Source: Buttiauxella gaviniae ATCC 51604 (lineage in GTDB: Bacteria > Pseudomonadota > Gammaproteobacteria > Enterobacterales > Enterobacteriaceae). From it: a stretch of 64,000 nt of DNA. This document shows, one piece after another, positions 62,121 through 64,000 of the stretch (its first letter is position 1; the number at the start of each line of letters is the position of its first letter). The stretch lies in assembly GCF_001654835.1 (NCBI RefSeq), contig NZ_LXEP01000021.1:1-64000 (forward strand), given 5' to 3'. The notes under the pieces are model-generated. The model did not search any database. It was not told where the DNA came from and saw only the letters and a program-made list of their open reading frames with translations. The position numbers were made by a program, and so were the translations under genes.

Positions 62121-62552
62121 ATGCAAGAAATTATGCAATTCGTGAGTCGCCATCCCATACTTAGTCTGGCGTGGGTTGGCTTACTGGCCGCCGTACTTTT
62201 CATGACCTTTAAAGGTTTGACCTCTAAAGTTAAGGTCATCACCCGTGGTGAAGCAACACGCCTTATCAACAAAGAAGACGCCGTTGTCGTCGACGTGCGT
62301 TCGCGTGATGATTACCGTAAAGGACATATCGCTAACTCATTGAATGTACTGACCGCTGATATTAAAAGTGGCAACTTCGGTGAGTTGGAAAAACATAAAG
62401 CGCAGCCTGTGATCGTTGTTTGTGGTAATGGTATTTCCTCTCAGGAATCAGCGGCGTTATTGACGAAAGCTGGTTTTGAAAAGGTGACTTTGCTGAAAGA
62501 AGGTATTGCTGGCTGGAGCGGGGAAAACCTGCCATTAGTTCGCGGTAAATAA
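62121..62552 (+). CDS. yibN: Membrane-anchored rhodanese-like protein YibN
   Basis: A 143-residue protein with one N-terminal membrane helix (about residues 12-30) and a cytoplasmic rhodanese domain (about 40-140). The active-site loop reads [14 protein letters not shown], with Cys101 at the canonical cysteine position. It is located upstream of grxC and secB, as in E. coli. A thiol or sulfur-transfer role is inferred from the fold; recent proteomic work has connected YibN with membrane protein insertion, which I cannot judge here. Confidence 0.92.
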   Translation: MQEIMQFVSRHPILSLAWVGLLAAVLFMTFKGLTSKVKVITRGEATRLINKEDAVVVDVRSRDDYRKGHIANSLNVLTADIKSGNFGELEKHKAQPVIVVCGNGISSQESAALLTKAGFEKVTLLKEGIAGWSGENLPLVRGK

Positions 62553-62576
62553 TGCTACGCACACTGGGGTAAAACC

Positions 62577-62828
62577 ATGGCGAATATTGAAATCTACACT
62601 AAAGCAACCTGTCCATTTTGCCACCGTGCAAAAGACCTGCTGCAAAGCAAAGGGGTCAAGTTTCAGGAATTAGCGATTGATGGCGATGCTGTTAAGCGTG
62701 AAGAGATGATTAAACGCAGTGGGCGAACCACAGTGCCGCAGATTTTTATTGATGCGCAGCACATTGGTGGTTGCGATGACTTGTATGCACTCGACGCTCG
62801 TGGTGGACTCGATCCTCTGCTGCGCTAG
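62577..62828 (+). CDS. grxC: Glutaredoxin 3
   Basis: An 83-residue glutathione-dependent disulfide reductase. The active site is Cys-Pro-Phe-Cys in ATCPFCHRA (residues 11-14 by family numbering); as I recall E. coli Grx3 has Tyr where this has Phe. The glutathione-binding TVPQIF (cis-Pro) and GGCDDLYAL are intact. It is 24 bases after yibN and 61 bases before secB on the same strand. Confidence 0.96.
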   Translation: MANIEIYTKATCPFCHRAKDLLQSKGVKFQELAIDGDAVKREEMIKRSGRTTVPQIFIDAQHIGGCDDLYALDARGGLDPLLR

Positions 62829-62889
62829 TGCAGTTCCTTTGTCGCTTACTGCCGTTTAAAGGACGTATTAATTTTTTAAGGGTTTAACA

Positions 62890-63363
62890 ATGTCAGAACA
62901 AAACAACACAGAAATGGCTTTCCAGATTCAGCGTGTCTACACCAAGGACATCTCTTTCGAAGCACCAAATGCACCGCACGTATTCCAGAAAGACTGGCAG
63001 CCTGAAGTGAAGCTGGATCTCGATACCGCTTCAAGCCAACTGGCAGACGACGTTTATGAAGTTGTGTTGCGTGTAACCGTGACCGCAACACTGGGCGAAG
63101 ACACTGCGTTCCTGTGTGAAGTTCAGCAGGCTGGTATCTTCTCCATCGGTGGGATCGAAGGTCCGCAGATGGCACATTGCCTGGGTGCGTACTGCCCGAA
63201 CATTCTGTTCCCTTATGCACGTGAAGCAATCACTAGCCTGGTTTCTCGTGGCACCTTCCCGCAGCTGAACCTTGCACCGGTTAACTTCGATGCGCTGTTC
63301 ATGAGCTACCTGCAGCAGCAATCTGGCGAAGGCGAAGGTGCTGAAAACCATCAGGATGCCTGA
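62890..63363 (+). CDS. secB: Protein-export chaperone SecB
   Basis: Tetrameric cytoplasmic chaperone that keeps presecretory proteins unfolded and delivers them to SecA. It has 157 residues. The [17 protein letters not shown] start and [18 protein letters not shown] core are the family hallmarks, and the C-terminal tail is acidic. Its TGA overlaps the gpsA ATG (TGATG), indicating translational coupling. Confidence 0.97.
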   Translation: MSEQNNTEMAFQIQRVYTKDISFEAPNAPHVFQKDWQPEVKLDLDTASSQLADDVYEVVLRVTVTATLGEDTAFLCEVQQAGIFSIGGIEGPQMAHCLGAYCPNILFPYAREAITSLVSRGTFPQLNLAPVNFDALFMSYLQQQSGEGEGAENHQDA

Positions 63364-64000
63364 TGAACAGCCTTAATGCTTCAATGACTGTGATCGGTGC
63401 CGGCTCGTACGGCACCGCTCTTGCCATCACCCTGGCGCGTAATGGTCACCACGTTGTACTGTGGGGCCATGACCCTAAACACCTTGCTGTATTGCAGGCC
63501 GATCGCTGTAATGCCGCATTTCTTCCTGACGTACCTTTCCCTGACACTCTTCACCTTGAAAGCGACTTAGCGAAAGCTTTGGCGGCCAGCCGTAATATTC
63601 TGGTAGTGGTGCCGAGCCATGTATTTGGCGAAGTGCTGCGTCAAATTAAACCGCTGATGCGTGCAGATGCTCGTATCGTCTGGGCGACTAAAGGTCTGGA
63701 AGCGGAAACCGGTCGTCTGTTGCAAGACGTGGCGCGTGAAGCGTTAGGGGATGATATTCCTCTGGCGGTGATTTCCGGCCCTACGTTTGCCAAAGAGCTG
63801 GCAGCTGGTTTACCAACGGCAATTGCTCTCGCGGCAACTGACGAAACTTTCGCTCAGGATCTCCAGCAATTGCTGCACTGCGGCAAAAGCTTCCGTGTTT
63901 ACAGCAACCCGGATTTCATCGGCGTGCAGTTGGGCGGTGCGGTGAAGAACGTGATTGCGATTGGTGCGGGTATGTCTGACGGTATTGGCTTCGGTGCGAA
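63363..64000 (+). CDS. gpsA: Glycerol-3-phosphate dehydrogenase [NAD(P)+], partial
   Basis: Reduces dihydroxyacetone phosphate to sn-glycerol-3-phosphate for phospholipid synthesis. The NAD(P)-binding [10 protein letters not shown] (residues 12-21) and the family blocks [20 protein letters not shown] and [13 protein letters not shown] with the catalytic Lys are visible. The gene runs off the window after about 212 codons; the rest is not seen. It starts at ATG 63363 inside the secB stop. Confidence 0.96.
   Translation, partial: MNSLNASMTVIGAGSYGTALAITLARNGHHVVLWGHDPKHLAVLQADRCNAAFLPDVPFPDTLHLESDLAKALAASRNILVVVPSHVFGEVLRQIKPLMRADARIVWATKGLEAETGRLLQDVAREALGDDIPLAVISGPTFAKELAAGLPTAIALAATDETFAQDLQQLLHCGKSFRVYSNPDFIGVQLGGAVKNVIAIGAGMSDGIGFGA

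Overview
The window is chromosomal DNA of a member of the Enterobacteriaceae. Nearly every gene is recognisable as an Escherichia coli K-12 orthologue in conserved local order, and the RNA genes spf (Spot 42) and csrC sit where E. coli has them. It is not E. coli or Salmonella. The lipopolysaccharide core locus is of the Klebsiella/Serratia kind (waaE next to coaD, a WabG-like transferase after waaQ, no waaP/waaY kinase genes), dinD is absent, and protein identity is that of a different genus. Buttiauxella, Kluyvera or Cedecea would fit, but the sequence alone does not settle the genus. I saw no tRNA, rRNA, insertion sequence, prophage or CRISPR array.

Layout. 1-20.3 kb corresponds to the E. 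coli 87-88 min region: mobBA, yihD-srkA-dsbA, yihG, polA, spf, engB, csrC, yihI, a small unnamed membrane ORF, hemN, glnALG (reverse), typA, yihX-yihY-dtd-fabY. 20.3-42 kb corresponds to the 82 min region: yicH, xanP, gltS, the gmk-rpoZ-spoT-trmH-recG operon, ligB, yicG, yicC, rph-pyrE, slmA, dut-coaBC, radC, rpmBG, mutM, coaD. 41.3-54.5 kb is the lipopolysaccharide core block, all on the reverse strand: hldD-waaF-waaC-waaQ-wabG-like-waaL-GT9-three GT4 genes-waaA-waaE. 54.7-64 kb holds kbl-tdh, a WaaH/YibD-like glycosyltransferase, yibQ-envC-gpmI, yibN-grxC-secB and the start of gpsA.

The direct join of fabY (yiiD) to yicH, with the second block running in the opposite sense to the E. coli map, is what one inversion spanning oriC would produce. 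Most genes are housekeeping. The lineage-specific part is the AT-rich stretch 43.5-51.5 kb, which encodes outer-core sugar transferases and the O-antigen ligase.

Regulation is unusually readable: paired DnaA boxes and clustered GATC sites before polA, UvrY-like half-sites before csrC, a complete NtrC/sigma-54 control region before glnA and an NtrC operator before glnL, a PurR operator before xanP, and the rph-pyrE attenuator followed by a 75-bp repeat. No wholly new system is evident. The strongest leads are the core oligosaccharide cluster, the origin-spanning rearrangement, the 44-codon ORF before hemN, and the pyrE leader insertion.
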